From the NCBI RefSeq assembly GCF_900101545.1, contig NZ_FMZU01000005.1:248001-312000 (forward strand): a stretch of 64,000 nucleotides of DNA. Direction: 5' to 3'. This stretch comes from Variovorax sp. CF079 (lineage in GTDB: Bacteria; Pseudomonadota; Gammaproteobacteria; Burkholderiales; Burkholderiaceae_C). Below the pieces are notes generated by a model, which saw nothing but the letters and a program-made list of their open reading frames with translations, searched no databases and was not told where the DNA came from. How positions within the stretch are numbered: position 1 is the first letter of the stretch; each line of letters opens with the position of its first letter. Below, one piece after another: positions 45,007 through 53,218 of the stretch. The position numbers and the translations under genes are program-made.

Positions 45007-45821
45007 GCACGGAATCCGAATTCACCGCCATCCACTGGCGGGGAAAAGACGTGCGCATCGAATATGTGCGCATCGCACCCGAACGGACGGATGCGCCGCT
45101 GGTTGTGTTCCTGCATGAAGGTCTTGGCTCGGTCGCGATGTGGAAGGACTTCCCCGAGAAGCTCTGCGAGCGCGGCGGCTTTCGCGGCCTGGTGTTCTCG
45201 CGCCCCGGCTACGGCCGCTCGACGCCGCGTGAGCCCGACGAGTTCTGGGACGTCGACTACATGCACCGCCAGGCGCACGAGGTGCTGCCGGCCTTCTTCG
45301 AGGCCATTGGCCTCAAGGAGAAGCCCTGGCTCTTCGGCCACAGCGACGGCGGCTCGATCTCGCTGCTCTACGCGTCGCGTTTTCCGGAGCGCGTGGCCGG
45401 GCTGGTGCTGCTCGCGCCGCACATCTTCGTGGAAGACCTGACGGTGGCGAGCATCGACCAGGCGCGCCAGGCCTGGCTCGCGACCGACCTTCCGAAGAAG
45501 CTGGCCCGCTACCACGATGACGCCGAAGCCACCTTCTGGGGCTGGAACCGCATCTGGCTGCACCCGCCCTTCAAGCAATGGAACATTGAGGCCGGGCTCG
45601 ACGCCATCCGTTGCCCGGTTCTTGCTATCCAGGGGATCGACGACGAGTACGGCACACTCCGCCAGGTTCGCGGCATCGCCGAGCGGGTGCCCGGAACCCG
45701 GCTGCTCGAGCTGCGCGACTGCGGGCATTCCCCGCATCGGGACCAGCCGGAACAGGTCATAGTGGCGGCCGTTTCGTTTGTCGAAGCAGCGGATCGGCGG
45801 GCAGGGAAAACTCGTGTTTGA
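45003..45821 (+). CDS. Alpha/beta hydrolase of the benzoate operon
   Basis: A 272-residue alpha/beta hydrolase: VVFLHEGLGSVAMWKDFP (oxyanion region), GHSDGGSIS nucleophile elbow (Ser near 115), Asp in IQGIDDEYGT near 215 and His in CGHSPHRDQPE near 242. The GTG start overlaps the ligase stop by 4 bp, so the two are coupled. Homologues sit at this position in several box clusters (from memory). It may rescue lactones or hydrolyse off-path CoA esters, but the substrate is unknown. Confidence 0.85.
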   Translation: MSTESEFTAIHWRGKDVRIEYVRIAPERTDAPLVVFLHEGLGSVAMWKDFPEKLCERGGFRGLVFSRPGYGRSTPREPDEFWDVDYMHRQAHEVLPAFFEAIGLKEKPWLFGHSDGGSISLLYASRFPERVAGLVLLAPHIFVEDLTVASIDQARQAWLATDLPKKLARYHDDAEATFWGWNRIWLHPPFKQWNIEAGLDAIRCPVLAIQGIDDEYGTLRQVRGIAERVPGTRLLELRDCGHSPHRDQPEQVIVAAVSFVEAADRRAGKTRV

Positions 45822-45956
45822 GAGATGAATGATTTACCCTTAAAGTATCTGCGTCCCACGGTTCACCATGGAGAAGCCCGTCCCGACCCGCCCCTGCCGA
45901 TCTGTCGCCAGGCCGTTCCCGTCCTTTTCACTCATCATCAACGCCAGGAGATACCC

Positions 45957-47123
45957 ATGACCACTCGCATCGCACGCACCACGCTAACCGCTCTTGCGCT
46001 GGCCTGCATCGCGACCGTCGGCCACGCCCAGCAGGGCAAGCTCAAGGTCGGCCTGATGCTGCCCTTCAGCGGCACCTATGCGGCGCTCGGCGTGGCCATC
46101 GAGAACGGCTTCAAGCTGCGCGTCGAGGAACAGGGCGGCAAGCTCGGCGGCCGCGAGATCGAATACATCAAGGTCGACGACGAATCGGACCCGGCCAAGG
46201 CCACCGACAACGTCAACAAGCTGATCAAGCGCGACAACGTCGACGTGATCGTCGGCACCGTGCACTCCGGCGTCGCGATGGCGATGGCCAAGGCCGCCAA
46301 GGAAAGCGGCACCGTGCTGATCGTGCCCAATGCCGGGGCCGACGCGGTGACCGGCCCGATGTGCGCGCAGAACATCTTCCGCAGCTCGTTCTCGAACTGG
46401 CAGCCGGCCTACGCGATGGGCGAGGTCGCAGCCAAGCAGGGCAAGAAGACCGCGATGACGCTCACCTGGAAGTACGCGGCCGGCGACGAGTCGGTCAACG
46501 GCTTCAAGGAAGGCTTCGAGAAGGGCGGCGGCAAGGTTGTGAAGCAGCTCACCGTGCCCTTCCCGAACGTGGAGTTCCAGGCGCTCCTGACCGAGATCGC
46601 GGCGGCCAAGCCCGATGCGGTGTATTCCTTCTTCGCGGGCGGCGGCGCGGTCAAGTTCGTTAAGGACTACGCGGCGGCCGGCCTCAACAAGAACATCCCA
46701 CTCTACGGCCCCGGCTTCCTGACCGACGGCACGCTGGACGCGCAGGGCGAATCGGCCCAGGGCATGCTGACCACGCTGCACTACGCCGACGGCCTCAACA
46801 CGCCGCGCGACATCAGCTTCCGCACCGCCTACGCCAAGATGTTCAAGCTGCAGCCCGACGTGTACGCGGTGCAGGGCTACGACGCGGCGCAGATGCTCGC
46901 GATCGGCCTGGCGGCGACCAAGGGCGACATCAGCAAGAAGGCCGAGTTCGCAGGCGCCATCGAGAAGGCCAAGATCGACAGCCCGCGCGGCGCTTTCACG
47001 ATCGGCAAGTCGCACAACCCGGTGCAGGACATCTACCTGCGCAAGGTGGAGGGCAAGGAAAACAAGATGGTCAACGTGGCCATCAAGGGCCTCGCCGACC
47101 CGGCCCGCGGCTGCAAACTCTGA
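45957..47123 (+). CDS. Liv-type ABC transporter substrate-binding protein
   Basis: A 388-residue periplasmic protein with a signal peptide cleaved near HAQ at 24. The Leu/Ile/Val-BP fold starts at KLKVGLMLPFSGTYAALGVAIENGFKLRVEEQGGKLGGREIEYIKVDDESDP-like strands (residues 28-80) and contains VDVIVGTVHSGVAMAMAK. It heads a complete LivHMGF set after the benzoate genes, so benzoate or a related aromatic acid is the likely ligand rather than an amino acid (inference). GGAG lies 7 bp before the ATG. Confidence 0.9.
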   Translation: MTTRIARTTLTALALACIATVGHAQQGKLKVGLMLPFSGTYAALGVAIENGFKLRVEEQGGKLGGREIEYIKVDDESDPAKATDNVNKLIKRDNVDVIVGTVHSGVAMAMAKAAKESGTVLIVPNAGADAVTGPMCAQNIFRSSFSNWQPAYAMGEVAAKQGKKTAMTLTWKYAAGDESVNGFKEGFEKGGGKVVKQLTVPFPNVEFQALLTEIAAAKPDAVYSFFAGGGAVKFVKDYAAAGLNKNIPLYGPGFLTDGTLDAQGESAQGMLTTLHYADGLNTPRDISFRTAYAKMFKLQPDVYAVQGYDAAQMLAIGLAATKGDISKKAEFAGAIEKAKIDSPRGAFTIGKSHNPVQDIYLRKVEGKENKMVNVAIKGLADPARGCKL

Positions 47124-47143
47124 GCGGAAAGTGACGACCTGTC

Positions 47144-48016
47144 GTGGACCTCGGTACCTTTCTAGTCCAATGCCTGAATTCGGTGCAGTACGGGCTTCTG
47201 TTGTTTTTGGTGGCCTCCGGACTGACGCTGATCTTCGGCATCATGGGCGTGATCAACCTGGCCCACGGCAGCTTCTACATGATCGGCGCCTACATGGCGT
47301 TCGCGCTCTCGCCGCTCTTCGGTGACCAGTTCATCGTGATGCTGCTGGCGGGCGTGGTGCTCAGCGCGCTCTTCGGCTATGCGCTGGAGTGGGCCTTCTT
47401 CAGCTACCTCTACCAGCGCGACCATCTGCAGCAGGTGCTGATGACTTACGGCCTGATCCTCGTGTTCGAGGAGCTGCGTTCACTGCTCGTCGGCAACGAC
47501 GTGCACGGCGTCAGGGTGCCGCCCTGGCTGGACGGCAGCTTCGCGCTCGGCGATCTCATGAGCTACCCGTGGTACCGGCTCTTCGCTTCGGCGGCCTGCG
47601 TGGTGCTCGCAGTCGGGCTCTACTACGTGGTCAACCGCACGCGCCTGGGCATGATGATCCGCGCCGGCGCCAGCAACCGCGACATGGTGCGCGGCCTGGG
47701 CATCGACATCCGCCGGCTCTACCGCATCGTGTTCGCGGCCGGCGTGGCGCTGGCCGCGCTGGCCGGCATGATCGCGGCGCCGATGTCCTCGGTCTATCCG
47801 AACATGGGCGCGAGCGTGCTGATCATCTGCTTCGTGGTGGTGGTGATCGGCGGCATCGGCTCGATCACGGGTGCGCTGATCGCTTCGCTCCTGGTCGGCT
47901 TCGTCGACACCTTCGGCAAGGTGTTCTTCGCCGAGCTGAGCGGCATGGGGGTGTATGTGCTGATGGCCATCGTGCTGATCTGGCGTCCTGAAGGCTTGAT
48001 GGGGCGCAAGACCTGA
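47144..48016 (+). CDS. livH: Branched-chain-type ABC permease LivH
   Basis: A 290-residue inner-membrane permease with about eight helices. The LivH signature VASGLTLIFGIMGVINLAHGSFYMIGAY is at 24-51, and the C-terminal IGGIGSITGALIASLLVGFVDTFGK is the coupling region. A GTG start at 47144 is used. It lies 20 bp after the binding-protein gene and 1 bp before livM. It pairs with LivM to import the operon's substrate, probably benzoate. Confidence 0.92.
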   Translation: MDLGTFLVQCLNSVQYGLLLFLVASGLTLIFGIMGVINLAHGSFYMIGAYMAFALSPLFGDQFIVMLLAGVVLSALFGYALEWAFFSYLYQRDHLQQVLMTYGLILVFEELRSLLVGNDVHGVRVPPWLDGSFALGDLMSYPWYRLFASAACVVLAVGLYYVVNRTRLGMMIRAGASNRDMVRGLGIDIRRLYRIVFAAGVALAALAGMIAAPMSSVYPNMGASVLIICFVVVVIGGIGSITGALIASLLVGFVDTFGKVFFAELSGMGVYVLMAIVLIWRPEGLMGRKT

Positions 48017-48017
48017 C

Positions 48018-48971
48018 ATGAAGCGCTTTTCGTACTTTCTTCCGCTGCTGTGCGCCATCGCGCTCGCAGTCCTCGGCCCGATGCTGAGCCCCTATCTCAG
48101 CGACCTCGTGGTCAAGGTGATGATCCTCTCGATCTTCGCGTTGAGCCTCGAGCTGCTGGTCGGCATGACCGGCCTGGTGAGCCTCGGCCATGCGGCTTTC
48201 TACGGTATCGGCGCCTATGCCACGGTGCTGGGCTCCGGCAAGGATGGTGGCTCCCTCGCCGTGCTGCTGCCGCTGGCCATGGGCTGCGCCGCCGGCTACG
48301 CGCTGGTGACGGGCGCGCTCAGCCTGCGCACGCGCGGCGTCTACTTCATCATGGTCACGCTGGCCTTCGCGCAGATGGCCTTCTTCGTGTTCCACGACAC
48401 CGCGCTCGGCGGCGGCAGCGACGGCATCTACATGTACGTGCGGCCGGCCATTGGCGCGCTCGACATGGAGAACCGCAGCGTGCAGTTCTACTTCGTGCTC
48501 GCGGCACTGGTCTTCACCTACGGCTTCCTGGCGCTGATCCGCCGCTCGCGCTTCGGCGCGGCGCTGGCCGGCATCCGCGTCAACGAGCAGCGCATGCGTG
48601 CGGCCGGTTTTCCGGTCTACGGCTACAAGCTCGCGGCCTTCGTGATCGCGGGTGCGCTGGCCGGGCTGGCGGGCTTCCTCGTCGCCTCGCGCGACGGCGT
48701 GGTGAATCCCGAGCTCCTGGCCTGGCACAACTCAGGCGAGGTGCTGCTGATGATCATCCTCGGCGGCCTCGGCCATTTGCGCGGCGCGGTGATCGGCGCC
48801 GTGGCCTTCACGCTGCTGAAGGAACTGCTCTCCACCCATGCGCTGGTGGGGCCGCTCGCGGACCATTGGCAGCTCACGCTGGGTCTGGCCATCATCGCCT
48901 TCGTCGCACTGCTGCCCAAGGGCATCATCGGCATCGCATCGCGGCTCTCGCCGAAGGGGGCGGCCGCATGA
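48018..48971 (+). CDS. livM: Branched-chain-type ABC permease LivM
   Basis: A 317-residue permease with about ten helices. The signature LSLELLVGMTGLVSLGHAAFYGIGAY is at about 40-66, and IILGGLGHLRGAVIGAVAF lies near 250-270. It forms the membrane channel with LivH. The stop overlaps the livG start as ATGA, so the subunits are translated in a coupled way. Confidence 0.93.
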   Translation: MKRFSYFLPLLCAIALAVLGPMLSPYLSDLVVKVMILSIFALSLELLVGMTGLVSLGHAAFYGIGAYATVLGSGKDGGSLAVLLPLAMGCAAGYALVTGALSLRTRGVYFIMVTLAFAQMAFFVFHDTALGGGSDGIYMYVRPAIGALDMENRSVQFYFVLAALVFTYGFLALIRRSRFGAALAGIRVNEQRMRAAGFPVYGYKLAAFVIAGALAGLAGFLVASRDGVVNPELLAWHNSGEVLLMIILGGLGHLRGAVIGAVAFTLLKELLSTHALVGPLADHWQLTLGLAIIAFVALLPKGIIGIASRLSPKGAAA

Positions 48972-49714
48972 GTACCCTGCTCTCGGTCGAAACGCTGACG
49001 CGCCGCTTCGGCGGCCTGGTCGCCGTCAATGCGGTGAGCCTGGACCTGCGGCGCGGCGAAGTCCATGCGGTGATCGGCACCAACGGCGCCGGCAAGTCCA
49101 CCTTGATCAACATGCTCTCGGGCGAGATCGACGCCTCCGACGGCCGCATCACGCTCGACGGCACCGACGTCACCAAGCGCGCGCAGTTCCGCCGCGCACT
49201 CGCCGGCGTCGGCCGCAGCTACCAGCGCACCACGATCTTTCCGGAGTTCACGGTGCTCGAGAACTGCCGCCTCGCCGCGCAGGCCGCGACGCCGCGGCCG
49301 TGGGCGATCTGGCAGGCCTCGACGCAGTGCGCGACGAGCAATGCCGCGGCGCGCGAAGCGCTGGAGGCCGCGGGGCTCACTGCGGTGGCCGAGCGCGTCG
49401 CCGGCACGCTGAGCCATGGCGCCAAGCGCCAGCTCGAAGTCGCGATGTGCCTGGCCACCAACCCGCGCGTGCTGCTGCTCGACGAGCCGCTGGCCGGCAT
49501 GGGCGCCGAGGAGACCGAGCGCATGCTGGGCCTGCTCGCCAGCCTCAAGGCCTCGCACGCGATCCTGCTGGTGGAGCACGACATGGACGCGGTGTTCCGC
49601 ATCGCCGACCGCATCACGGTGATGGTCAACGGCACCGTCATCGCGACCGGCGACCCGGCTTCTATCCGTCAGAACCCCGAAGTGCGCACTGCTTACCTGG
49701 GCGAGGACCACTGA
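48968..49714 (+). CDS. livG: ABC transporter ATPase LivG
   Basis: A 248-residue ATPase with Walker A GTNGAGKST near 39-47, the Liv-type signature LSHGAKRQLEV near 151-161, Walker B VLLLDEPLAGM and the H-loop LVEHDMD. It powers the LivHM permease. The ATG at 48968 overlaps livM; the very long open frame upstream is antisense-type noise. The livF gene starts 1 bp after its stop. Confidence 0.94.
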   Translation: MSTLLSVETLTRRFGGLVAVNAVSLDLRRGEVHAVIGTNGAGKSTLINMLSGEIDASDGRITLDGTDVTKRAQFRRALAGVGRSYQRTTIFPEFTVLENCRLAAQAATPRPWAIWQASTQCATSNAAAREALEAAGLTAVAERVAGTLSHGAKRQLEVAMCLATNPRVLLLDEPLAGMGAEETERMLGLLASLKASHAILLVEHDMDAVFRIADRITVMVNGTVIATGDPASIRQNPEVRTAYLGEDH

Positions 49715-49715
49715 G

Positions 49716-50417
49716 ATGCTGCAGATCGAAGGCCTCAACACCTACTACGGCGACAGCCACATCCTGCGCGGCATCGACGTCGCGATGCCGGCGGCTACCT
49801 CGGTCGGCCTGCTGGGTCGCAACGGCATGGGCAAGACCACGCTGATCCGCTCGCTGATGGGCTACGTGCGTCCGGCCTCGGGCCGCGTGAAGCTCGACGG
49901 CGACGACGTCACCGGCTGGGCGCCCGAGAAGATGGCGCGCCGCGGCATCGGCTACGTGCCCGAAGGCCGCGGCATCTTCCCCAACCTCTCGGTGCGCGAG
50001 AACCTCGTGATGAGCGCACGCTCCGGCATCGACGGAAAGCGCGCCTGGACTTTCGATCGCGTGATGGCCACCTTCCCGCGCCTCACGGAGCGGCTCTCGC
50101 ACGGCGGGCAGCAGTTGTCGGGCGGCGAGCAGCAAATGCTCTCGATCGGCCGCGCGCTGATGACCAACCCGCGCTTGCTGATCCTCGACGAGGCGACCGA
50201 AGGCCTGGCGCCGCTGATCGTGGCCGAGATCTGGCGCGTGATCGCGGACATCCGCACCACCGGCATCGCGACGCTGATCGTCGACCGCGACTGGCGCAAG
50301 GTGCTGGCGCACACGGATCAGGCGGTGGTGATGGAGAAGGGCAAGATCGTGCGGCACGGGCCTTCGGCGGAGTTGCTGGCGGCGCCGGAGGTGTTGGAGG
50401 AGTTGCTGGGGGTGTGA
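49716..50417 (+). CDS. livF: ABC transporter ATPase LivF
   Basis: A 233-residue ATPase with Walker A GRNGMGKTT near 36-44, signature LSGGEQQMLSI, Walker B LLILDEATEGL and a D-loop/H-loop region (LIVDRD) in which the usual His of the H-loop is replaced by Asp-Arg-Asp. The partner LivG keeps a normal His. It is the last gene of the benzoate operon; the next gene is on the other strand. No terminator hairpin is evident. Confidence 0.93.
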   Translation: MLQIEGLNTYYGDSHILRGIDVAMPAATSVGLLGRNGMGKTTLIRSLMGYVRPASGRVKLDGDDVTGWAPEKMARRGIGYVPEGRGIFPNLSVRENLVMSARSGIDGKRAWTFDRVMATFPRLTERLSHGGQQLSGGEQQMLSIGRALMTNPRLLILDEATEGLAPLIVAEIWRVIADIRTTGIATLIVDRDWRKVLAHTDQAVVMEKGKIVRHGPSAELLAAPEVLEELLGV

Positions 50418-50528
50418 AACGGGCGGGACACACCGAGATCCTCTGCGCAGATCCCAACGATCATGCGCTCGTCGTGAGCCCGAGATGGGAGAAGTTGCTC
50501 GGTGGGCGATTGCCGACCATAGGTATCC

Positions 50529-51437
50529 CTACTCCAACTCGTACCACACACCACGGCCAGCACCATGCTGGGCCAAGCGTGCTTGTTCGACCAGGGCTCT
50601 GAAATGCTGCTTGAGCGTATTGCGATTGCCGCCGGTCAGCCGAATCGCATCCCCCATCGTGATGCGCCCATGCTCCCGCGCAAATTCGACGATCTGCAGT
50701 GATAGCTCGGGCAGCGCGGCCAGCACCAGCTTCTCGCGCTCCACCTTGCGAGCAAGACGACGAACCTGCTCAGCCAGCGCGCGCAGGAAGAAGACGAGCC
50801 AGGGCTGCCAGTTCGGGGACTCGGTGCGAATCGTTCCCTGCGTCTGGCGCAGCGCAAGATAGTAGGATTCCGTGCTCAGTTCGATCACGCTCTCGAGTGA
50901 GCTGTACGGGACATAGGCGTAGCCGGCTTGCAGCAGCAACAAGGTGGTCAGCACCCGACTCAAGCGGCCGTTGCCGTCCTGAAATGGGTGGATTTCAAGG
51001 AAGACCACGACCCAGATACCGACGAGCAACAGTGGATGGAGACACGCGGCGTCGCGTTCGCCGTTGAACCAGACCACCAGTTCGGTCATCAGGCGTGGCG
51101 TGTCGAACGGCGTCGCGGTTTCGAAGATCACGCCCAGCTGCTTGCCGTTTTCGTCAAACGCGACGACGCTGTTCGTGGAGGTCTTGTACTTGCCCCGGTG
51201 CCACGCGTCCTTTTCGCTGTATGTGAGCAAGTCGCGATGCAACTGCTTGATGTGGTTCTCGGTCAGGGTGATGTCCTGCCAGGACGAGAACACCAGCTCC
51301 ATGACCTCGGCGTAACCGGCCACCTCTTGCTCGTCGCGCGTCGTGAAGGTCTTGATCTGCAGGTTGGACAGCAGACGCTCGACCTCCCGGTCCGACAGCT
51401 TGCTGCCTTCGATGCGGGTGGATGAGCCGAACAGCAC
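50529..51437 (-). CDS. Fic-family protein, shortened N-terminus
   Basis: A 302-residue protein with the complete AMPylation motif HPFQDGNGR near 162-170 and a C-terminal winged helix (HGRITMGDAIRLTGGNRNTLKQHFRALVEQ). The autoinhibitory motif SSTRIEGS lies at residues 5-12, so the alpha-inh helix is N-terminal (class II Fic). Homologues carry some 30-50 residues before this motif. Here an in-frame stop lies 15 codons upstream of the GTG at 51437, with no better start, so the 5' end has probably been lost. It may still be functional; targets unknown. Confidence 0.8.
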   Translation of the reverse strand: MLFGSSTRIEGSKLSDREVERLLSNLQIKTFTTRDEQEVAGYAEVMELVFSSWQDITLTENHIKQLHRDLLTYSEKDAWHRGKYKTSTNSVVAFDENGKQLGVIFETATPFDTPRLMTELVVWFNGERDAACLHPLLLVGIWVVVFLEIHPFQDGNGRLSRVLTTLLLLQAGYAYVPYSSLESVIELSTESYYLALRQTQGTIRTESPNWQPWLVFFLRALAEQVRRLARKVEREKLVLAALPELSLQIVEFAREHGRITMGDAIRLTGGNRNTLKQHFRALVEQARLAQHGAGRGVWYELE

Positions 51438-51624
51438 AAGAAGAGCTGGTCCGGTTTTCTGGACACGGACGACTCATGGCTGGAGGGCTACGTGGAGGAT
51501 CGTCAGGGCGCGTTGATGCGCTACTTCGCGCGCGGCCGCCGGGCGTAGTCCCGGGCAGGCCGATTTCCATCTGCGCGCCGGCGTCTGAGAGCAGGCCGGC
51601 GGAGGCCCGGGCTCGTGTAGCGGC
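51438..51624. other. Junction region with possible gene fragment
   Basis: The 187 bp between the Fic start and the hydrolase stop contain, on the + strand, a frame ending at a TAG at 51546-51548 that reads DTDDSWLEGYVEDRQGALMR then YFARGRRA. It looks like the C-terminal tail of some protein whose body is absent. No family is recognised. It marks a breakpoint next to the shortened Fic gene. Confidence 0.35.
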
Positions 51625-52458
51625 TCATGCGGCCTTCGGCTCAGGGAGGACCGCTGTCAATGCGAAGTCGACGAGATGGAGCCAGGTCGCTTCGAGGCCC
51701 ATGATGCTGCGGTGGTCGGAGCCGGTGATGGTCTGCACGCTGATGGGTGTTGGCCAGGCGGCGATGAGCTTCTGTGAACGCTCCGGCAGCACGACATCGT
51801 CCCACTCGGCCAGCAGGACCTGGGTTTTCGCTGCGACCTCCTTGCAGTGCGTCAGGGAGTTGAACTGGTGCCGCAGCAACAGGGAAAGTGGAACGAGCGG
51901 GAAGCGCTTCTTCGCCACCTGCAGCATCGAGTCGTATGGCGTGACCAGCTGCAGGCTCGAGAAGTCTTGTCGCGCTACAAGCTGAATGGCCACGCCCGTC
52001 CCCAGACTTCGACCGACGACGTGCAGGCGCGCGTGCGGGAAGGCCCGGCGCAAGTGATTGGCGAACTCTCTCGCGTCCTCGACGGAGGCGACCTCGGAGG
52101 GGTGCCCCTGCGAGTCGGCCACCCCCCGATAGTTGACCGCGGCGAATCCGAAGCCTTCCGGAAGCCAGTGCAGCGCCTTTGCAGTGGCGCGGACATCCTC
52201 GCCTCGGCCCGCGAAATAGATGAACAGGTCCTGCAGCGCCTCCTCGCCCTGGGGGTGATAGACATAGCCGCGGACCATCCCGCCCGGCACGGTATGAGAG
52301 TAAGTGGAAAAGTCGTCGGACAAGTGAACGACGGGGTGCTTGCGAGCGTCGAAAAGGATGTGTCCCTGGCGTGTCGCAAGGAGGGCCCAGTAGGCTGCGA
52401 TGCCTCCAAGCGCAGCTGCCGAAGCCGATAGTGCAACGCGAAAGACTTTGGATGACAA
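51625..52458 (-). CDS. Membrane-anchored alpha/beta hydrolase
   Basis: A 277-residue hydrolase from a TTG at 52458 with GGAG 7 bp upstream. It has an N-terminal membrane helix (about 4-26), an ATRQGHILFDARKHPVV segment, oxyanion motif LFIYFAGRGEDV, elbow VGRSLGTG (nucleophile Ser within GRSLG) and a C-terminal GSDHRSIMG. The G-x-S-x-G is intact. This matches small proteobacterial hydrolases of the BAAT/Hydrolase_4 kind. The open frame continues upstream for more than 80 codons with protein-like composition but no supported start; it may be a fused remnant. Confidence 0.72.
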   Translation of the reverse strand: MSSKVFRVALSASAAALGGIAAYWALLATRQGHILFDARKHPVVHLSDDFSTYSHTVPGGMVRGYVYHPQGEEALQDLFIYFAGRGEDVRATAKALHWLPEGFGFAAVNYRGVADSQGHPSEVASVEDAREFANHLRRAFPHARLHVVGRSLGTGVAIQLVARQDFSSLQLVTPYDSMLQVAKKRFPLVPLSLLLRHQFNSLTHCKEVAAKTQVLLAEWDDVVLPERSQKLIAAWPTPISVQTITGSDHRSIMGLEATWLHLVDFALTAVLPEPKAA

Positions 52459-52760
52459 GGTTTGCTCCGGGGGAAGGGCCAGGGTGTGTACCCCCGTAGT
52501 TTCACCTCGTTCCTTTGGACGCACCTGCCTGGGCTCAAAACCCGGGCGGCACCAACGCTCCGGGTCGGCCAGGATCAAGGCCGCGCGGTACGCCGATCGC
52601 CCCGCTTCCTTGGTGAGCTCGCTCAGGTCGTTCCAATCCTGCAGGCGTTCGCTCGGAGACGGAGTCGCTGAACGGTTCAGAAGCAATTGCGTCACGCCCA
52701 GCAAGGCACTCGCGGACAGCAGGCAGAACTGCGCGGCCGATCGTTCGGGCTCTGCGGCGT

Positions 52761-53183
52761 ATGCGTTTTTCTCAAGTCGGGCCTCCCTTCGCGCGCGTGG
52801 CGCGCTCGACGCAGGTCGAAGACGCGCTGATCGGCCGCTGCCAGGCCTGGATCGCCGACCACTACGCCGACCCGGCGCCGGTGGCGGCGATGGTCCAGCA
52901 GAGCGGCCTCCCGCAGCGTTCCTTCCAGCGCCGCTTCAAGCTGGCCACCGGCATGGCGCCGCTCGAGTACGTGCACACGATGCGCATCGAAGTGGCCAAG
53001 CACCTGCTCGAGACCAGCGAGCTGCCCGTCGCGGCCGTGGCGGCCGTGGCGGAGGAAGTCGGCTACGACGACGCCGCCTTCTTCGGCCGCCTGTTCCGGC
53101 GCCAGGTGAACCTGACGCCGCCGCAGTACCTCCGGCGCTTCGGCGGTTTGCGCGCGGTCCTGTCGGTGCACGGCAACGCTTGA
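52761..53183 (+). pseudogene. C-terminal remnant of GlxA-type AraC regulator
   Basis: A 140-residue frame holding only the AraC-type DNA-binding half (RCQAWIADHYADPAPVAAMVQQSGLPQRSFQRRF and AAFFGRLFRRQVNLTPPQYLRRFG). In GlxA/FtrA-type regulators this half follows a DJ-1/PfpI-like domain of about 200 residues, which is missing. A 9-nt tandem duplication (gcggccgtg twice near 53031-53050) adds AAV between the two helix-turn-helix units, just before the segment EEVGYDDAAFFG. Both features suggest a dead gene. The break lies close to 52760. Confidence 0.7.
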
Positions 53184-53218
53184 GCGCGGCGGGCATGGAG
53201 CTTGCGGCGGGCCAGCGC

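Noticed and set aside
52527..52554. tRNA-like 3' end (GGGCTCAAAACCCGG ... CACCA)
   Set aside because: The loop lacks the invariant T-loop bases and no matching acceptor, D or anticodon arms are found upstream. The stretch lies within the open frame upstream of the hydrolase.
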